This document shows, in pieces, positions 43,935 to 44,033 of a DNA stretch of 44,033 nt (positions within the stretch are counted from its first letter, which is position 1; every line of letters begins with the position of its first letter). This DNA comes from Actinomycetes bacterium (GTDB lineage: Bacteria > Actinomycetota > Acidimicrobiia > Acidimicrobiales > JABEUL01): positions 1 through 44,033 of the forward strand of contig JAJZNL010000027.1 in the NCBI GenBank assembly GCA_021852345.1. The letters run 5' to 3'. Below the pieces are notes generated by a model. It was not told the DNA's origin. It saw nothing but the letters and a program-made list of their open reading frames with translations, and made no database searches. The position numbers were made by a program, and so were the translations under genes.

Positions 43935-44033
43935 CGATCTAACTGACCCCCCGCACCTGCAACGCCAGGGACCGCTTCTTCCACCGGCAAGTTCCACCGC
44001 TGTCGATGTCGCCTGTCGAGAAGTTGAAGGGTG
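43935..44033. other. Abruptly GC-rich tail at the window end
   Basis: By hand count about 58 of the last 93 bases are G or C, against clearly AT-rich DNA before. The run GACCCCCCGCACC lies near the border at about 43940. This may be the edge of a mobile element or foreign DNA, or an assembly joint. No frame in it is recognisable. Confidence 0.5.

Overview
The window looks like a chromosomal segment of an AT-rich actinobacterium. I infer this from gene content, not from a search. The markers are a lysC-asd pair, an F420-type luciferase-like oxidoreductase, a DUF3048 lipoprotein, a LytR_C-domain protein, an actinobacterial-type valyl-tRNA synthetase and OtsA, and a NadR with the variant P-loop GAESTGTTTL. 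An Acidimicrobiia-like low-GC lineage would fit, but the sequence does not prove it. Most genes are ordinary housekeeping, transport or stress genes. Many lack a strong Shine-Dalgarno sequence and several start with GTG or TTG.

Layout. 1-261 is the 3' end of an IS630-type element cut by the window edge. 489-5076 holds tRNA-Ser(CGA), an S51-type peptidase, a membrane-anchored cyclophilin and lysC-asd. 5445-7978 is a two-gene ABC exporter. 8135-11959 is a decayed genomic island: a degenerate second copy of tRNA-Ala at 8135-8198, a leucine-rich-repeat-variant (LRV) protein with nearly identical 78-nt repeats, a degraded IS630 transposase, three overlapping small ORFs, the first of which is an integrase N-terminal fragment, and finally the intact tRNA-Ala(UGC). 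12122-15149 has a short-chain dehydrogenase, an F420 oxidoreductase and a convergent DUF3048 lipoprotein.

15745-24127 is a complete Kdp potassium-uptake locus in which KdpD is divided into two genes at opposite ends. The membrane sensor/histidine-kinase half lies with kdpE upstream. The ATP-binding plus USP half lies after kdpC. A 27-residue membrane peptide gene is coupled to kdpF at the head of the structural operon. 24499-26747 carries mnmA and its sulfur donor, a cysteine desulfurase. 27265-30001 has otsA, a convergent otsB and a LytR_C protein. tRNA-Thr(UGU) and a COG4280-like membrane protein follow.

32181-33656 is an endoglycoceramidase-like GH5 lipoprotein. 34138-36537 is a DHA2 drug exporter followed by a MerR regulator, with a perfect 24-bp palindrome ahead of the exporter. 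A CACHE-like GGDEF diguanylate cyclase (36586-38103) and valS (38236-40920) precede a hairpin-rich 700-nt spacer. The spacer leads into pnuC-nadR, a salvage pair that imports nicotinamide riboside and converts it to NAD. The last ~95 bases turn abruptly GC-rich.

A recurring oddity is short tandem repeats of 14-15 bp in several intergenic spacers (15305, 24276, 30432, 41379). The most interesting items are the split KdpD, the tRNA-Ala island with its overlapping small ORFs, the LRV repeats, and the structured pnuC leader.
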